A DNA stretch of 64,000 nt from Gammaproteobacteria bacterium (GTDB lineage: Bacteria > Pseudomonadota > Gammaproteobacteria > Burkholderiales > Rhodocyclaceae), in the NCBI GenBank assembly GCA_018819515.1, contig JAHJPX010000006.1, positions 248,001-312,000 of the forward strand. The letters run 5' to 3'. Of this stretch, positions 18,028 to 27,033 are shown piece by piece. A program made the translations under genes and the position numbers. Below the pieces are notes generated by a model. The model was given only the letters and a program-made list of their open reading frames with translations, ran no database searches and was not told where the DNA came from. Positions within the stretch are counted from its first letter, which is position 1. Each line of letters begins with the position of its first letter.

Positions 18028-18642
18028 CTAGCGTTCCGACAGTGCCAGATTGATGCCCAGCGCGGCGAAGATCGCCGCGAAGCCTTGGCGCAGCCAGGTC
18101 AGGACGCGTGGCGAATCGAGCACCTGGGTTCGCACTCGGTGCGCCAGTACGCCATAGCCGACGAACACGATCAGCGTCATCGCCATGAAAACGCCGCTCA
18201 GAAGCAGCATCTGGACGAGCGGCGCTTCCGCATGCGGCGCAACGAACTGCGGCAGGAAGGCGAGAAAGAAGATCGACAGCTTCGGATTCAGGATGTTCAT
18301 CAGGAAGGCACGGATAGCGATCCGGCGTCCGCTCGTTTCGCCGGCCGGCGCGTCCACTGCGATGGCTCCCTTCTCACGCCACGTCGTCCAGGCAAGATAA
18401 AGCAGATAGGCAGCTCCTGCCAGTTTGAGCGCCTGAAAAACCAGTGCACTCATGTGCAGCACTGCCGCCAATCCGGCCACGCTGGCGAGCAGATGCGGGA
18501 CGATGCCCGCCGTGCATCCGATCGAGGCGGCGACGGCGGCGCGTTGACCGAGAAACAAGCCTGCCGAAATCGTAAACACGACCCCCGTACCAGGAATCAG
18601 AACGACGATCAGGGATGTCAGCAGGAATTCGGTGGTGATCAT
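18028..18642 (-). CDS. LysE/RhtB family amino-acid exporter
   Basis: About 204 residues with six hydrophobic helices. I chose the ATG at 18642, giving 'MITTEFLLTSLIVVLIPGTG', the typical N terminus of the RhtB/LysE superfamily with the conserved 'PGTGVVFTIS' after the first helix. The frame is open further upstream but that stretch is not family-like. The internal 'FLMNILNPKLSIFFLAFLPQF' is a second family signature. It is an inner-membrane exporter of amino acids or related metabolites; the substrate is unknown. It converges on the preceding unknown gene. Confidence 0.92.
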   Translation of the reverse strand: MITTEFLLTSLIVVLIPGTGVVFTISAGLFLGQRAAVAASIGCTAGIVPHLLASVAGLAAVLHMSALVFQALKLAGAAYLLYLAWTTWREKGAIAVDAPAGETSGRRIAIRAFLMNILNPKLSIFFLAFLPQFVAPHAEAPLVQMLLLSGVFMAMTLIVFVGYGVLAHRVRTQVLDSPRVLTWLRQGFAAIFAALGINLALSER

Positions 18643-19130
18643 TCGGTCAATCGCGTGTCTTGTCGGCGTATCTGAAAATTGATGGGGCATCGTCGGGCAG
18701 GACAATGGTGGCGAGCCCGGCTGTAGCGGTCATCCCGAACCGAAACCGGTAACCGAATGTTCCACCGGCGAGGCAACATGTAAGCGTGGGCAATAGATCG
18801 TATTCGGGAAGTTGGCAGCCAATATTATCGGCATTGCAAGTATCTCGAAAGGGCAAGGCCACGAACGTTCAACGTCGCTGGGTTACGACGATCAGGGCGG
18901 GTATCTCTGCCGGGATGACCAAGGGTGCAGAGGTGGCCCAAGTCAGCCCCGGGAGATTGCAATACCGGCCGGGCAAGGCCGCCGTTCGCGTCGATTCCTA
19001 CGAGCCCAATGCGGACGCAACCGATCGGGCCGGCCCCGCGTCCGCAGGTACAGGTGCTCGGTGCCGTCTTCAAGTTGACCGAGTAGGCAGGGATGTCGCG
19101 TTGCGCTACGAGCAGGTTGCGCAAGCGCCG
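18643..19130. other. Intergenic region without recognisable gene
   Basis: About 490 bp between the LysE-type gene start and the repeat element downstream of recQ. Both strands contain open frames, but none has family resemblance, a good start signal or plausible composition. I see no tRNA-like fold, terminator or repeat in it. It presumably holds the promoter of the LysE-type gene, which I could not pick out. Confidence 0.5.
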
Positions 19131-19228
19131 CGAAAAGTGTGGGGCGTTGCCCCATCCCTCGCGTTGCTCGGGACCGCCACTTCGTGGCGTCCTGCGCCCT
19201 TCGCGCTGGTCAGCCGTGATGGTACGCC
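19131..19228 (-). repeat. Full-length bipartite repeat element downstream of recQ (core copy 3)
   Basis: Read on the minus strand, 13 bases after the recQ stop codon. It starts with the core (GGCGTACCATCACGG then CTGACCAGCGC; degenerate in its AAAA part), then GGGCGCAGGA, the hairpin GCCAC-GAA-GTGGC inside GGAC/GTCC flanks, CGGTCCCGAG, GGATGGGG, a second small hairpin GGGGC-AAC-GCCCC and CACACTTTT. The same order is found at 27034 and 51446. Confidence 0.8.
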
Positions 19229-19241
19229 ACCTTGGGCTGGA

Positions 19242-21062
19242 CTATTCGGTTGCGGCGAGCAGTCCGAGCAGGTCAGGGCCGTAGCGGCTGACTTTGGCTT
19301 CGCCGATGCCGTTGATGGCGAGGAGTTCGTCGGGGGTCTGCGGGCGGCGGGTGGCGAGTTCCTGCAGCGTACGATCATGGAGGATGACGTAGGCGGGGAC
19401 GCCCTGTTCGCGGGCGGTTTTGGCGCGCCAATCGCGCAGGGTGTCGAACAGGCTGGCGTCGGCGGGCGGAAGGTCATGGGGGGCGAAGTTGGTGAACTTC
19501 TGTTTGGTTTGCTTTTTCTTGCCGGCGACCTGCCGGCGCAGCATGAGCGTGCTTTCGCCCTTCAGCACGGGGCGCGCGGCGTCGGTGAGTTTGAGCGCGC
19601 CGTAGTGTTGGGCATCGGCGTAGAGCAGGCCGCCGGCAAGGAGCTGGCGGGCGACGCTTCGCCAAGTGGCTTCGTCGTGGTCGGCGCCGACGCCGAAGGT
19701 CTGGAGCTGATCGTGGCCGAACTGGCCGACTTTTTCGGTGGCTTTGCCGCGCAGGACATCGATTAAATGCGCGGCGCCGAAGCGCTGGCCGGTGCGCAGC
19801 GCGGCGGACATGAATTTTTGCGCGGCGATGGTGCCATCCCAGAGCTCGGGCGGGGTCTGGCAGGTGTCGCAGTTGCCGCAGGCCGCATGAGTGTCAAGCG
19901 CCTCGCCGAAGTAGTTGAGCAGGACGGTACGCCGGCAGCCGGCAGCTTCGCAGTAGGCAAGCATGGCGTCGAGCTTCTGGCGTTCGATGCGCTTTTGCTC
20001 TTCAGGCGCGACGGATTCATCGATGCGTTGGCGATGGATGACGACATCGTTGAGGCCGTAGGTCATCCAGGCTTCGGCGGGTTCGCCGTCGCGGCCGGCC
20101 CGGCCGGTTTCCTGATAGTAGGCTTCGAGGCTCTTGGGCAGGTCGAGGTGCGCCACGAAACGCACGTCGGGCTTGTCGATGCCCATGCCGAACGCAATGG
20201 TGGCCACCATCACCACGGCGTCGTCGCGCACGAAACGCTGCTGGTGTTTGCGCCGCGTCTCCGCGTCGAGTCCGGCGTGGTAGGGCAACGCATCGACCCC
20301 CTGGGTTTGCAGCCAGATGGCGGTCTCGTCGACTTTCTTGCGCGAGAGGCAATAGACGATGCCGGCCTCGCCGCGATGGTCGGCGAGGAAGGCGAGCAGT
20401 TGCTTCCTCGGGTTGTCGCGCTCGACGATGGCGTAGCGGATGTTGGGACGGTCGAAACTGGCGACGAAGATGCGCGCTTCGTCGAGACCGAGGCGGTGAA
20501 CGATTTCGCTGCGCGTCAGCGCGTCGGCCGTGGCGGTGAGTGCGACACGCGGCACGGCGGGGAAGTGCTCGTGCAGGATGGAGAGCTGGATGTACTCGGG
20601 CCGGAAGTCATGGCCCCATTGCGAGACGCAGTGCGCTTCGTCGATGGCGAACAGGGCGATCTGCCGGTTGCCGTCAAGCCGGCCGAGGAGGGCGAGAAAG
20701 CGCTCGGTGAGCAGACGCTCGGGGGCGATGTACAGGAGATCAAGCTCACCGCGCAGCAGGCGTTGCTCCGTCTCGGAAGCGGTGGCGAAGTCTTGCGAGG
20801 AATTGAGGAAGGCGGCTTTGACGCCGGCTTGCAGCAGGGCGTCGACCTGGTCCTGCATCAGCGCGATCAGCGGTGAGACTACGATGCCGCAGCCTTGGCG
20901 CAGCAGCGAGGGCAGTTGGAAGCACAGCGACTTGCCGCCGCCGGTGGGCATGAGGACGAGGGCGTCGCCGCCATCGACCAGATGGGCAACGATGTCTTCC
21001 TGCGCGCCGATGAAACTGTCGTAACCGAAAACCGTGCGCAGCCGCGCCAGCGCGGCGCTCAT
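19242..21062 (-). CDS. recQ: ATP-dependent DNA helicase RecQ
   Basis: 3'-5' helicase acting in recombination and fork repair. It has 606 residues of the standard bacterial layout: motif I 'LMPTGGGKSLCFQLP', motif II 'FAIDEAHCVSQWGHDFRPEY', motif VI region 'YYQETGRAGRDGEP', then the RQC zinc site ('CRRTVLLNYFGE' to 'CGNCDTC') and winged helix, and a C-terminal HRDC domain ('PAYVILHDRTLQELA'). It starts at the base where lpxH stops (ATGA overlap), an unusual pairing. Confidence 0.97.
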   Translation of the reverse strand: MSAALARLRTVFGYDSFIGAQEDIVAHLVDGGDALVLMPTGGGKSLCFQLPSLLRQGCGIVVSPLIALMQDQVDALLQAGVKAAFLNSSQDFATASETEQRLLRGELDLLYIAPERLLTERFLALLGRLDGNRQIALFAIDEAHCVSQWGHDFRPEYIQLSILHEHFPAVPRVALTATADALTRSEIVHRLGLDEARIFVASFDRPNIRYAIVERDNPRKQLLAFLADHRGEAGIVYCLSRKKVDETAIWLQTQGVDALPYHAGLDAETRRKHQQRFVRDDAVVMVATIAFGMGIDKPDVRFVAHLDLPKSLEAYYQETGRAGRDGEPAEAWMTYGLNDVVIHRQRIDESVAPEEQKRIERQKLDAMLAYCEAAGCRRTVLLNYFGEALDTHAACGNCDTCQTPPELWDGTIAAQKFMSAALRTGQRFGAAHLIDVLRGKATEKVGQFGHDQLQTFGVGADHDEATWRSVARQLLAGGLLYADAQHYGALKLTDAARPVLKGESTLMLRRQVAGKKKQTKQKFTNFAPHDLPPADASLFDTLRDWRAKTAREQGVPAYVILHDRTLQELATRRPQTPDELLAINGIGEAKVSRYGPDLLGLLAATE

Positions 21063-21796
21063 CAGGAGAGCGTCAGCCAGCGGCAGCCCGAGGCGTCGAC
21101 CGACAGCGCGTTGCCGGTGGTGTGCCAGTCACCGAGCACCCAGCGTTCGCAGGCGCGGCCGTCGACCAGATGGTCGTGGCGGGCCTGGCGGTGCGTGTGG
21201 CCGTGGATGATGCGGGTTACGCCGTGCTCGCGGAACGCCGCGGCGACCGCCTCGGCATTGGCGTCCATGACGTCGTAACCCTTGGTCTGCTTGGCGGATT
21301 CGCTTTGCGCGCGCAGGGAATCGAGCAGCGCCCTGCGTTCGGCGAGTGGCTTGGCGAGCATGTCGGTGCGCCATTGCGGTGTGCGCGCAACGGCGCGGAA
21401 GGCCAGGTAGTCGGCGTCGTCGGTGCATAGCGTGTCGCCATGCATCAGCAGGGTCGGCGTACCGGCGAGGTCGACGACCGTCGGGTCTTCGAGAAAAGTC
21501 AGCCGTGACGAGACGCCGAATTGCCCGCCGACGAGGAAGTCGCGGTTGCCGGCCATGAAGCGGGTCTGCGTGCCGGCCGCGGCGACCTCGGCCAGGGCCG
21601 AGCAGACCGTGGCGTTGAACGGGTCGGCGAGGTCGTCGTCGCCCGCCCAGTAGTCGAACAGGTCGCCGAGGATATAGAGCGTGCCTGCTTCGCGGGCGGG
21701 ACCGGCGAGGAAGCGGAGGAATACAGCCAGGGTTTCCGGCCTGCGCGCCGTGAGGTGCAGGTCGGAAACCAGCAGGGTCAGGTCGGGTTTCAGCAA
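21062..21796 (-). CDS. lpxH: UDP-2,3-diacylglucosamine diphosphatase
   Basis: Releases UMP from UDP-2,3-diacylglucosamine in lipid A synthesis at the inner membrane. The 244-residue calcineurin-like metallophosphatase shows all metal motifs: 'LLVSDLHLTA', 'YILGDLFDYW', 'GNRDF', 'LMHGDTL' and 'IIHGHTHRQ'. The stretch 'FGVSSRLTFLED', between the GNRDF and HGD motifs, is encoded by an inverse-orientation copy of the dispersed repeat. It overlaps the downstream end of ppiB by a few bases; the ppiB-lpxH order is common in this group. Confidence 0.96.
   Translation of the reverse strand: MLKPDLTLLVSDLHLTARRPETLAVFLRFLAGPAREAGTLYILGDLFDYWAGDDDLADPFNATVCSALAEVAAAGTQTRFMAGNRDFLVGGQFGVSSRLTFLEDPTVVDLAGTPTLLMHGDTLCTDDADYLAFRAVARTPQWRTDMLAKPLAERRALLDSLRAQSESAKQTKGYDVMDANAEAVAAAFREHGVTRIIHGHTHRQARHDHLVDGRACERWVLGDWHTTGNALSVDASGCRWLTLS
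21492..21517 (-). repeat. Dispersed 26-bp core repeat, copy 4 (in lpxH)
   Basis: The + strand reads AGAAAAGTCAGCC then GTGACGAGACGCC. lpxH is on the minus strand, so the gene reads the opposite orientation of the motif compared with folC, encoding G-V-S-S-R-L-T-F-L. Confidence 0.75.
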
Positions 21797-22275
21797 ACTT
21801 CGGCGCGCTCGATCACCACGTCTTCGACCGGTACGTCCTGATGGAAGCCGCTGCGGCCGGTCTTGACGTTCTTGATGGCCTCGACGACGTCCATGCCTTC
21901 GACGACTTTGCCGAAGACACAGTAGCCCCAGCCGTCCTGGCCGGGATAGTCGAGGAAGCCGTTGTCGCCGACGTTGATGAAGAACTGTGCGCTGGCCGAA
22001 TGCGGGTCGGAGGTGCGCGCCATGGCGATGCTGCCGCGCTCGTTCTTGAGGCCGTTCTTGGCTTCGTTCTCGACCGGTTCGCGGGTCGGCTTCTGCTTCA
22101 TGCCGGGCTCGAAGCCGCCGCCCTGGATCATGAAGCCGTCGATGACGCGATGGAAGATGGTGCCGTCGTAGTGGCCGGCTTCGACGTAGGCGACGAAGTT
22201 GGCGACGGTCTTCGGCGCCTTGTCGGCGTCGAGTTCGAGGGCGATGGCGCCGTGGTTGGTGTGCAGCTTGATCAC
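21790..22275 (-). CDS. ppiB: Cytoplasmic peptidyl-prolyl isomerase (cyclophilin B)
   Basis: 161 residues from a GTG at 22275 that has AAAGGA upstream; no signal peptide, so cytoplasmic. Cyclophilin motifs: 'FHRVIDGFMIQGGG' with the catalytic arginine, 'SAQFFINVGDNGFLD' and 'GWGYCVFGKVVEGMDVV'. It assists folding by proline isomerisation. It is very similar to its neighbour at 22286-22846, which has a signal peptide, so the pair looks like a local duplication giving cytoplasmic and periplasmic versions. Confidence 0.95.
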   Translation of the reverse strand: MIKLHTNHGAIALELDADKAPKTVANFVAYVEAGHYDGTIFHRVIDGFMIQGGGFEPGMKQKPTREPVENEAKNGLKNERGSIAMARTSDPHSASAQFFINVGDNGFLDYPGQDGWGYCVFGKVVEGMDVVEAIKNVKTGRSGFHQDVPVEDVVIERAEVC

Positions 22276-22285
22276 GCGATGTCCT

Positions 22286-22846
22286 TTACTTGGTTTCGAT
22301 GAGTTTGACGGATTCGATGAGCACCGGCTTGACCGGCACGTCCTGATAGTAGGAGACACGACCGGTCGCCACTTTGGATATTTTGTTCACCACGTCCATG
22401 CCTTGCGTTACTTTGCCGAAGACGCAGTAGCCCCAGCCGTCGTGGGCCGGATAGTCGAGGCCGCTGTTGTTGACGAGATTGATGAAGAACTGGGCACTGG
22501 CCGAGTGCGGGTCGGGCTTGCGCGCCATGGCGATAGTGCCGATCTGGTTCTTGAGACCATTCTTCGCCTCGTTCGGGATCGACGCGCGGGTCGGTTTCTC
22601 CTTCAGCCCGAGATCCATGCCGCCGCCCTGGATCATGAAGCCGTCGATGACGCGATGGAAGACGGTGCCATCGTAGAAGCCGTCCTTGACGTACTGAAGG
22701 AAGTTGGCAACCGTCTTGGGCGCCTTGTCGGGATACAGTTCGATGGTGATCGTTCCCAGAGTGGTCTTCATTTCGACCGTCGGGTTGGCGGCCCAGGCGG
22801 GCAACGACAGGGCGAGTGCGGCCAGGATGGCGAGCAGCTTCTTCAT
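22286..22846 (-). CDS. ppiA: Periplasmic peptidyl-prolyl isomerase (cyclophilin A)
   Basis: 186 residues from the ATG at 22846. The N-terminal signal peptide 'MKKLLAILAALALSLPAWA' is followed by a complete cyclophilin domain ('FHRVIDGFMIQGGG', 'SAQFFINLVNNSGLD', 'GWGYCVFGKVTQGMD'). It acts on proline bonds in exported proteins. The gap to ppiB is ten bases, so the two are co-transcribed from this side. Confidence 0.94.
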   Translation of the reverse strand: MKKLLAILAALALSLPAWAANPTVEMKTTLGTITIELYPDKAPKTVANFLQYVKDGFYDGTVFHRVIDGFMIQGGGMDLGLKEKPTRASIPNEAKNGLKNQIGTIAMARKPDPHSASAQFFINLVNNSGLDYPAHDGWGYCVFGKVTQGMDVVNKISKVATGRVSYYQDVPVKPVLIESVKLIETK

Positions 22847-22886
22847 GTGAATGTCTCCGTGGGGAATTTGTCTTGCGCGAGGGTGA

Positions 22887-24095
22887 TCAGGCGGCGCCTT
22901 CGTGAACGATTTTCCAGCGACCATCTTCCTTGATCCAGTACTGCCGCTTCTTCATCGTGTTGTTCACGTTGCTGCTGCGGTAGTCCTGCTCGAAGGTGAC
23001 GACGACGTGCTCTTCCTTGCCGGGATTGCGGAACATGCTGATGTTGCCGGTAGTGACCTTGATCCAGGTTTTGCCGGCGTTGACGTTGCGCTTGTGGTCC
23101 ACCCATGCGGTGTAGTCGTAGCGGTCCGACTTGAATTTGCGCGAGTAATGGCGCGCATAGCGATCGACGTCGCGACTTTCCCAGTCCTGTCGCCATTCGT
23201 CGATCACGGTGAGCAGCGCCTTGCGTTCCGCCTGCCAGTCATCGAGCGACAGCCACTCGATGCTGTTGCTGATGATGACCGGCGTCAGGCCGACCTGCAA
23301 CCTGTGGCCGAGCGCATCGAGATCCGGATTGGCGAGGACGACGCAGCCGTCTGAAGACTTGGGCGGACGCGAGAAAGTATCCGACGGCGTGCCGTGCAGC
23401 CAGATGCCGTGGCCGTTCCGGCCCATGCGGCGATCCCAGTCGTTGGGATAGCTGATCGGGAATGCGCCGGTGCCATAAAAGTCGGTCAGCTTCTGGCGCG
23501 GCAGGCTGGCGGTGACGTGATAGACGCCTATCGGCGTGCGCTGGTCGCCTTCGCGCGTCTTTTCGTCGCCCTGTTTGCCTTGTGAGACGTAGTAGTCGGC
23601 GACGAAATGCGGCGTGCCGTCCGCGTTGCGATAGAGGTAGAGGCGCGATTTTTTGGTGTCGACGACCACCGCGTATTTCTGGTCGGTGCGCAGTTGCAGC
23701 AGGTAGCGCGGCACGTACTCGACCTTCGGTCGGTCGCGATAGGCATGCAGGCGGACCAGCGCCTCCTCGCGCAAGTCGTCCACCTTGCTGCCTGCTTTGC
23801 GCACGCCGCCTTCGCCGAACGCGGTCAGCGGTCGCGCGTGCGCCAGCAGCAGATCGCCGCGGATCAGATGGGCGAGGCGGAAGTTGGGGTAGCCACGAAT
23901 CAGTGCGTCGGTCTGCTCCAGTGCCTGTTCCCAATGCCCGTGCTCGACGAGATCGAAGACGCGGGCCAGCATCGGCTCGGGACCGGAGTCCGAATAGTGC
24001 GGCTGGGCGATGGGCTGCGTCACCGTCCACAACGCCAGCGTGGCAACCACGCCTGCGGCAGCGGTTCGACGCAGGATGATGCGGATGATGCTCAC
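22887..24095 (-). CDS. L,D-transpeptidase (YkuD) with C-terminal NTF2/Cds6-like domain
   Basis: 402 residues from the GTG at 24095, overlapping the stop of the gene upstream. Parts: an N-terminal membrane anchor/signal ('VVATLALWTVTQPIA'), a helical region of about 60 residues, then a YkuD catalytic domain with the histidine of 'IWLHGTPSDTFS' and the nucleophile cysteine in 'SSDGCVVL'. The last 110 residues ('DWESRDVDRYARHYSRKFKS' onward) resemble the Cds6/SnoaL-like domain attached to some L,D-transpeptidases. Expected periplasmic role: 3-3 crosslinking of peptidoglycan or attachment of proteins to it. The preceding gene encodes a TPR protein ending in the same kind of domain. Confidence 0.88.
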   Translation of the reverse strand: MSIIRIILRRTAAAGVVATLALWTVTQPIAQPHYSDSGPEPMLARVFDLVEHGHWEQALEQTDALIRGYPNFRLAHLIRGDLLLAHARPLTAFGEGGVRKAGSKVDDLREEALVRLHAYRDRPKVEYVPRYLLQLRTDQKYAVVVDTKKSRLYLYRNADGTPHFVADYYVSQGKQGDEKTREGDQRTPIGVYHVTASLPRQKLTDFYGTGAFPISYPNDWDRRMGRNGHGIWLHGTPSDTFSRPPKSSDGCVVLANPDLDALGHRLQVGLTPVIISNSIEWLSLDDWQAERKALLTVIDEWRQDWESRDVDRYARHYSRKFKSDRYDYTAWVDHKRNVNAGKTWIKVTTGNISMFRNPGKEEHVVVTFEQDYRSSNVNNTMKKRQYWIKEDGRWKIVHEGAA

Positions 24096-25108
24096 CGGCC
24101 GATCCGCTCCTGCTGGATGAGCCAACGGCCGTCCTGGCTTACTAGAACGAGCGTCTTGACCGACGAGGACTTGAACGTTGCCGACCGGTAGTGCTGGCGA
24201 AAGCGGGCAGTGGCCTTGTCGGCGCTTTCCGGCGTTACTTTCAGCTCGCCGATGCTGATATTGATGGCGCCCGGTTTGTCGATGCGGTCGGTACGCTCCG
24301 CCTCCCAATCGGCGCGGCTGCCGCCGCCGGGAATTGCAAAGTCGTTTGCATAGTGCGCCAGATAGGCCTTGACGTCCTTCTTCGACCAGGCGACAGCCCA
24401 GGACTGCACGGCCTTGGTCACGTCGGCGATCGTGTCCCGTGGTTCCGGTGCCGGTTTTGGCGGCGCCGGTTTCGGTGACGCCGGCTTCGCGACAGGTGGG
24501 GCGGCCACGGCTGGCGTGGCAGGTTCGGCTTGCGGCGGTTTGGCTACCGCGACTTTGGGTTCCGCGTTGGTGGCGGGCTTTGCCTGTGCAACGCGTACCC
24601 CCACCAGATTGCGAATCATCGACAACTTGGATTGCGCGCTCGTGTTCGAGGAATCGATCTGCAACGCCTTGTCGTAGGCCTGGCTGGCCATGCGCGCATA
24701 AACATCGCCGAGATTTTCGTGCGCGGTGGCATAGGCCGGATGCGTACGGATCGCCGCTTCCAGCGCCTGCTTGGCTTTCTCGTACTGCTTCTGTTGCGCG
24801 TAGATGACGGCGAGGTTGTTGTACGGCTCCGGCAATTCGGGGTAGTCCTCGGTCAGCTTCTGAAAGACGACGATCGCCTCGTCGCTCCTGTTCATTTCAG
24901 TCAGGATCAGACCCTTGAGGAAGCGCGCTTGCGCGTCCTTCGGGTTGCCGGCGAGATACTTGTCCGCCTGTTCAAGGGCTTGCGCGTTCCGTCCCTGCTT
25001 CATCAGGCGCTCGATCTCCAGGAAGGAATCGGCGTGCGCATTGGCGAAGATGCCGAACATGAGCGCGACGACGAGCAAATTGAGCGAAAAGGCGCGAGAT
25101 AAGGTCAT
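24092..25108 (-). CDS. Periplasmic TPR protein with Cds6-like C-terminal domain
   Basis: 338 residues from the ATG at 25108: signal peptide ('NLLVVALMFGIFANAHA'), four or so tetratricopeptide repeats (about 28-165, e.g. 'YNNLAVIYAQQKQYEKAKQA'), a Pro/Ala/Lys linker (about 175-230) and a C-terminal domain 'VQSWAVAWSKKDVKAYLAHY' to the end, similar in kind to that of the adjacent YkuD protein. It probably acts as a scaffold or partner of the L,D-transpeptidase. No clear ribosome-binding site precedes the ATG (TAACTATAAC directly upstream), so the start or the initiation mode is uncertain. Confidence 0.82.
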   Translation of the reverse strand: MTLSRAFSLNLLVVALMFGIFANAHADSFLEIERLMKQGRNAQALEQADKYLAGNPKDAQARFLKGLILTEMNRSDEAIVVFQKLTEDYPELPEPYNNLAVIYAQQKQYEKAKQALEAAIRTHPAYATAHENLGDVYARMASQAYDKALQIDSSNTSAQSKLSMIRNLVGVRVAQAKPATNAEPKVAVAKPPQAEPATPAVAAPPVAKPASPKPAPPKPAPEPRDTIADVTKAVQSWAVAWSKKDVKAYLAHYANDFAIPGGGSRADWEAERTDRIDKPGAINISIGELKVTPESADKATARFRQHYRSATFKSSSVKTLVLVSQDGRWLIQQERIGR

Positions 25109-25236
25109 GTTATAGTTAAGCAAATAGTGTCCGATGTGACGGCCGATTTTAGCAAGAAGCAGCCTGCCGAGACAACGACGCCTGCCGCAGAAAGAGGCGG
25201 CAAAATCCAAGCGATCCGGCCTTTTCCACGTTTCCC

Positions 25237-26625
25237 ATGCTCAAACTCCACAATTCCCTGACCCGCACGTTGCAGGACTTCGTGCCCATCGAGTCGGGTC
25301 GTGTCCGCATGTACGTCTGCGGCATGACCGTGTACGACTACTGCCATCTCGGCCACGCCCGCGTCATGGTGGTGTTCGACATGGTGGCGCGCTGGCTGCG
25401 CGCGTCGGGTTACGACGTCACCTATGTGCGCAACATCACCGATATCGACGACAAGATCATCAAACGGGCGCAGGAAAACGGTGAATCGATCCGTGTCCTG
25501 ACCGACCGTTTCATCGCCGCCATGCACGAAGATGCTGACGCGCTTGGAGTACTTCGGCCCGATGCGGAGCCGCGTGCCACCGAGTTCGTGCCGCAGATGC
25601 TCGACCTCATCGGCAAGCTGGAAAAGAAAGGCTATGCCTATGCGGCGGGCAATCACGACGTCTGCTATTCGGTGCGCAAGTTCGACGGCTACGGCAAGCT
25701 CTCGGGCAAGTCGATCGAGGACTTGCGTTCCGGCGAGCGTGTCGATGTGCAGGAAGGCAAGCAGGATCCGCTCGACTTCGTGCTCTGGAAACATGCCAAG
25801 GAGAACGAACCGGCCGAAGCGAAATGGGAATCGCCCTGGGGTGCCGGCCGGCCCGGCTGGCACATCGAATGCTCGGCGATGAGTTCGCAATTGCTGGGCG
25901 ACCACTTCGACATACACGGCGGCGGCCAGGATCTCCAGTTTCCCCATCACGAGAACGAGATTGCTCAGAGCGAAGGCGCCCACGGCAACACCTTCGTCAA
26001 TTACTGGATGCACAACGGTTTCGTGCGTGTCGACGAAGAGAAGATGTCGAAGTCGCTCGGCAACTTCTTCACCATACGCGAGGTTCTGAAGAAGTACGAT
26101 GCCGAAGTCGTGCGCTTCTTCATCCTGCGCGCCCACTATCGCAGCCCGCTCAACTATTCCGACGCGCATCTCGACGATGCCAAACAGGCGCTGACCCGGC
26201 TTTACACGGCGCTGAAGGGCTTCGAGGGCGAAGCGACGGTAGACTGGCACGAAGCGCATGCGCAACGTTTCCGCGATGCGATGGACAACGATTTCGGAAC
26301 GCCCGAGGCGATGTCCGTGTTGTTCGATCTGGCCGGTGAGGTGAATCGGACGGGCGACGCGAAGGCGGCGGCTCAATTGAAGGCGCTGGGTGGCGTGCTG
26401 GGTTTGCTTGAACGTCCCGCGGACGATTACTTGAAGGGACGCCAACGAGCGGTCACTGCGTCGCTGGATGCGGTGATTGTCGACGTCGATGCGCAGATTG
26501 CGGCACGAGTGGCCGCCAAGAAAACCAAGAACTTCGCCGAAGCCGACCGCATCCGCGACGAGTTGAAGGCACAGGGCATCGTGTTGGAGGACGGGCCCGG
26601 TGGCACGACATGGCGGCGGGCGTAG
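25237..26625 (+). CDS. cysS: Cysteinyl-tRNA synthetase
   Basis: Charges tRNA-Cys. The 462 residues are the normal class-Ia length. 'HLGH' in 'VYDYCHLGHARVMVVFD' is the HIGH motif, 'EEKMSKSLGNFF' is KMSKS, and the zinc ligands include the cysteine of 'MYVCGMTVYD' and the Cys/His pair of 'WHIECSAM'. It is transcribed divergently from the TPR gene across a 128-bp gap. Confidence 0.97.
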   Translation: MLKLHNSLTRTLQDFVPIESGRVRMYVCGMTVYDYCHLGHARVMVVFDMVARWLRASGYDVTYVRNITDIDDKIIKRAQENGESIRVLTDRFIAAMHEDADALGVLRPDAEPRATEFVPQMLDLIGKLEKKGYAYAAGNHDVCYSVRKFDGYGKLSGKSIEDLRSGERVDVQEGKQDPLDFVLWKHAKENEPAEAKWESPWGAGRPGWHIECSAMSSQLLGDHFDIHGGGQDLQFPHHENEIAQSEGAHGNTFVNYWMHNGFVRVDEEKMSKSLGNFFTIREVLKKYDAEVVRFFILRAHYRSPLNYSDAHLDDAKQALTRLYTALKGFEGEATVDWHEAHAQRFRDAMDNDFGTPEAMSVLFDLAGEVNRTGDAKAAAQLKALGGVLGLLERPADDYLKGRQRAVTASLDAVIVDVDAQIAARVAAKKTKNFAEADRIRDELKAQGIVLEDGPGGTTWRRA

Positions 26626-26698
26626 AAATCCTCGCGCCGATGCGGGACGTGGAGCGTAGAATTTCCACGTTCGCGTAACTCAAGACTCGGGAGGTCTC

Positions 26699-26998
26699 AT
26701 GCGCACCAGCATTGTTGTCATAAGCTGTGTTTTGTTGTCCGCCAACGCGGCGCTGGCCCAGGACTGCAAGGACGGACTGGCCGCGTACGCCACCGAGGAC
26801 TATCCAAAGGCGGTGACGATCTTCCAGCCGCTCGCCGCCAAAGGCGACGACTGCGCGCAGTACCAGCTCGGCGAAATGTACATGCAGGGCAAGGGTGTGC
26901 CGCAGGACAAGGCCAGGGCCCTCGAACTCTTCAAGAAGGCGGCTGCGCAAGGCAACCAGAAGGCCAAGCTGATGGCCGGCTTCCTTGAGCGGAAGTAA
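26699..26998 (+). CDS. Small secreted Sel1-repeat protein
   Basis: 99 residues with a good ribosome-binding site (GGGAGG). Signal peptide 'MRTSIVVISCVLLSANAALA', then Sel1-like helical repeats: 'CAQYQLGEMYMQGKGVPQDKARAL' (positions about 57-80) is the consensus repeat, followed by half a second one. Two cysteines (in 'DCKDG' and 'DDCAQ') may form a disulfide in the periplasm. The specific function is unknown. The gene is followed by a full-length repeat element before the convergent dnaJ. Confidence 0.8.
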   Translation: MRTSIVVISCVLLSANAALAQDCKDGLAAYATEDYPKAVTIFQPLAAKGDDCAQYQLGEMYMQGKGVPQDKARALELFKKAAAQGNQKAKLMAGFLERK

Positions 26999-27033
26999 CG
27001 AACGGCAGTTTCCCGGCGGCGGTCGCCGCCGTC

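Noticed and set aside
19271..19296. Repeat-like GCGGCTGACTTTGG in the recQ HRDC domain
   Set aside because: Only about half of the 26-bp motif matches, the conserved GGCGT end is missing, and the protein sequence (GEAKVSRYG) is normal for the domain.
18786..19766. Long open frame on the + strand across the recQ 3' region, and similar long open frames opposite recQ (19767-20876), dnaJ (26985-28367) and bioA/kinase (36933-38378)
   Set aside because: High GC content leaves many stop-free frames. These overlap well-recognised genes on the other strand, have no family motifs and no start signals.
25125..25156. Possible degenerate core ahead of cysS (CGGCCGATTTTAGC region)
   Set aside because: About 16 of 25 bases match and the invariant GTCAG is broken.
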